Shown here one piece after another: positions 62,890 to 64,000 of a stretch of 64,000 nucleotides of DNA. The notes beneath the pieces were generated by a model. That model saw only the letters and a list, made by a program, of their open reading frames with translations, did not search any database and was not told the origin of the DNA. This DNA is from Streptococcus sp. S5 (GTDB lineage: Bacteria > Bacillota > Bacilli > Lactobacillales > Streptococcaceae). A program made the translations under genes and the position numbers. The stretch spans positions 1,798,001 to 1,862,000 of the forward strand of contig NZ_CP139419.1 in assembly GCF_034134805.1 (NCBI RefSeq), in the 5' to 3' direction. Position 1 is the stretch's first letter; every line of letters starts with the position of its first letter.

Positions 62890-64000
62890 CTATTTTGACG
62901 ATTCAGTTTCATCCTTTATGATCTCTTTCTTCACGCGCACCGTACTCTCATACTCAGTCCCAGCTAGACGGTCGAAGGGAAAGCGACGATTGAGCAAGAC
63001 GATGGCAAGAGTGAGAATCAGGTACAATAAAACCACAAAGAAGAGCAATAAAATCATGGACAGGGTTAAGAGGGAATTGTCCGTCAAATCGCTATTCAAG
63101 AGCGAAATCAAATAGAACAACCCTTGAGGAATCAGATAGAAATAGCCCACTACCAGAATTCCCCGCCAGATGGTGCGAAGCCATTTTTGCTTGTCAAAAT
63201 GCAGGCGGAATTTCAACAAAGCCATTCCCAAGGTTTTGCCCCGCCACAAGGGAATCAAACCAAAATAAACAGCCAAAACCGCTACATAAGGAATCGTCTC
63301 TAAACGCTCGATTACCGCGTAAAGCAAGGATAGCATCACAAAGTCGATCAAGAAGGCAAGACCCGTCCGGAAACCAGATACTCTGGTTCCTACTCGGAAA
63401 GAATGTTCGTCAATTTCGTCTCGTGTCGGCAATAACCAAACCAGGAACCAACCAAGCAGATAACCCACTCCACCACCAGTGGTATTTTGAATAATATCAT
63501 CGACATCTGCTAGGCGGTAAGGACCCGGATATAGAAAGTAGAGACCTGATAACTGGGTCAGCTCCAAAAAGAGACTAAAGAGGGCTGTCAGGAGAATCGT
63601 TTTCTTAAAACCACACTTGAAATAATAGCGTAGATACATCCCAAAAGGAATCAACATCAGAACATTAAAGGCAGGCACATAAAAAGTTGGATGCTTAAGG
63701 GCTTGAATCCATGTACCAGTCTGCGCTAAATCAAAGGGGCTCTCCTGGAAAAAATCCACTACAAAAGCAAAGGGATGGAGATTGACCATTTCCGAGTAGT
63801 TAGTATGAATCTTACTTGGATCCGGCAGAGGCAAGATCACCAAGAGATAGACCGTCATCAAGTAAAGCATAAAAGAATAGAAAATCAGCACCCGCAGTTT
63901 ATTGACCGAACCATATTTTCGATAATTCAAAATCATGTAGGGCAAGGTCAGCAAAAATGCCAGGAAAGGAAAGAGCTGAACAGCCGCTTTAATAGTAGAG
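62890..64000 (-). CDS. VanZ/RDD domain membrane protein (5' end cut by window)
   Basis: The frame stays open to the right edge of the window, so the start lies outside; internal TTG or ATG codons are not convincing starts. At least 370 residues are visible. The N-terminal part is VanZ-like, with LPDPSKIHTNYSEMVNLHPF and the AFSLFLELTQLSG-type helix (SLFLELTQLSGLYFLYPG) and DVDDIIQNTTGGGVGYLLG. The C-terminal part (about 215-320) is an RDD-type domain. The function of this fusion is not known; VanZ proteins can affect lipoglycopeptide susceptibility. Confidence 0.8.
   Translation of the reverse strand, partial: STIKAAVQLFPFLAFLLTLPYMILNYRKYGSVNKLRVLIFYSFMLYLMTVYLLVILPLPDPSKIHTNYSEMVNLHPFAFVVDFFQESPFDLAQTGTWIQALKHPTFYVPAFNVLMLIPFGMYLRYYFKCGFKKTILLTALFSLFLELTQLSGLYFLYPGPYRLADVDDIIQNTTGGGVGYLLGWFLVWLLPTRDEIDEHSFRVGTRVSGFRTGLAFLIDFVMLSLLYAVIERLETIPYVAVLAVYFGLIPLWRGKTLGMALLKFRLHFDKQKWLRTIWRGILVVGYFYLIPQGLFYLISLLNSDLTDNSLLTLSMILLLFFVVLLYLILTLAIVLLNRRFPFDRLAGTEYESTVRVKKEIIKDETESSK

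Noticed and set aside
62780..63115. Plus-strand frame of 111 codons crossing repeat copy D and the VanZ/RDD gene
   Set aside because: Its first half is the 175-bp repeat and the rest is antisense to a real membrane protein; no ribosome site. Similar short frames in copies A and B are also products of the repeat.

Overview
The window is chromosomal DNA of a Streptococcus, most likely an oral species near the mitis/sanguinis/parasanguinis groups. Support comes from near full-length streptococcal versions of AmiA/C/D, MecA, SufBCD, IlvA/B/C, RpoE, PyrG, HrcA-GrpE-DnaK-DnaJ and trigger factor, a YSIRK/LPXTG-anchored StrH hexosaminidase, low G+C and strong extended -10 promoters. Species is not settled from the sequence alone. 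Almost all genes lie on the minus strand; only the DacA-like gene and the glutamine-type ABC transporter are on plus. No phage, insertion sequence or CRISPR array was seen. Both ends cut a gene (amiD on the left, a VanZ/RDD membrane protein on the right).

Layout. 1-4.4 kb: ami oligopeptide importer (amiA-amiC-amiD) with a CodY-like box at its promoter. 4.6-5.8 kb: a DacA-family D,D-carboxypeptidase homologue whose three catalytic motifs are all replaced. 5.9-11.1 kb: complete sufCDSUB Fe-S assembly operon. 11.2-16.1 kb: rgpG/tagO, mecA, uppP and a DUF2207 membrane protein. 16.2-18.5 kb: amino-acid ABC importer. 18.7-24.6 kb: small HTH-like protein, SPFH protein, and ilvB-ilvN-ilvC-ilvA with a CodY-like box. 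24.8-28.4 kb: two-component system plus ABC exporter of the linearmycin-resistance (Lnr/Yvf) type, preceded by tiny membrane-peptide ORFs and an inverted-repeat operator candidate. 28.5-31.7 kb: DUF1307 lipoprotein, fakA, asp23-like gene, rpmB. 31.8-33.6 kb: LytTR regulator with LiaF-like membrane proteins and paired 21-bp-phased direct repeats at two promoters. 33.8-37 kb: tRNA-Thr, GNAT and a three-gene ABC-2 exporter. 37.3-41.1 kb: hydrolase, lipoprotein, fba, small membrane protein, tRNA-Leu. 41.2-46 kb: pyrG with a CTP-sensing type attenuator, a B3/4 protein, rpoE, tig. 46.2-48.7 kb: truA-pdxK-ECF S component-UPF0340. 49-52.5 kb: strH. 52.7-58.6 kb: hrcA-grpE-dnaK-(PfpI)-dnaJ with two CIRCE elements. 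58.6-64 kb: LdcB/DacB-type peptidase, two phosphoglycerate-mutase-like paralogues, DUF711 and ACT proteins, VanZ/RDD protein.

Functional themes are cell-envelope metabolism (UppP, RgpG/TagO, DacA-like, LdcB-like, envelope-stress type LytTR/LiaF and Lnr-like systems), nitrogen and branched-chain amino-acid supply under likely CodY control (Ami, Ilv), and protein quality control (HrcA regulon, MecA, trigger factor). Four copies of an exactly 175-bp, highly similar, hairpin-rich intergenic element lie just downstream of four different genes. The observations most worth following are the degenerate DacA homologue, the 175-bp repeat family, and the LytTR regulon with its phased repeats.
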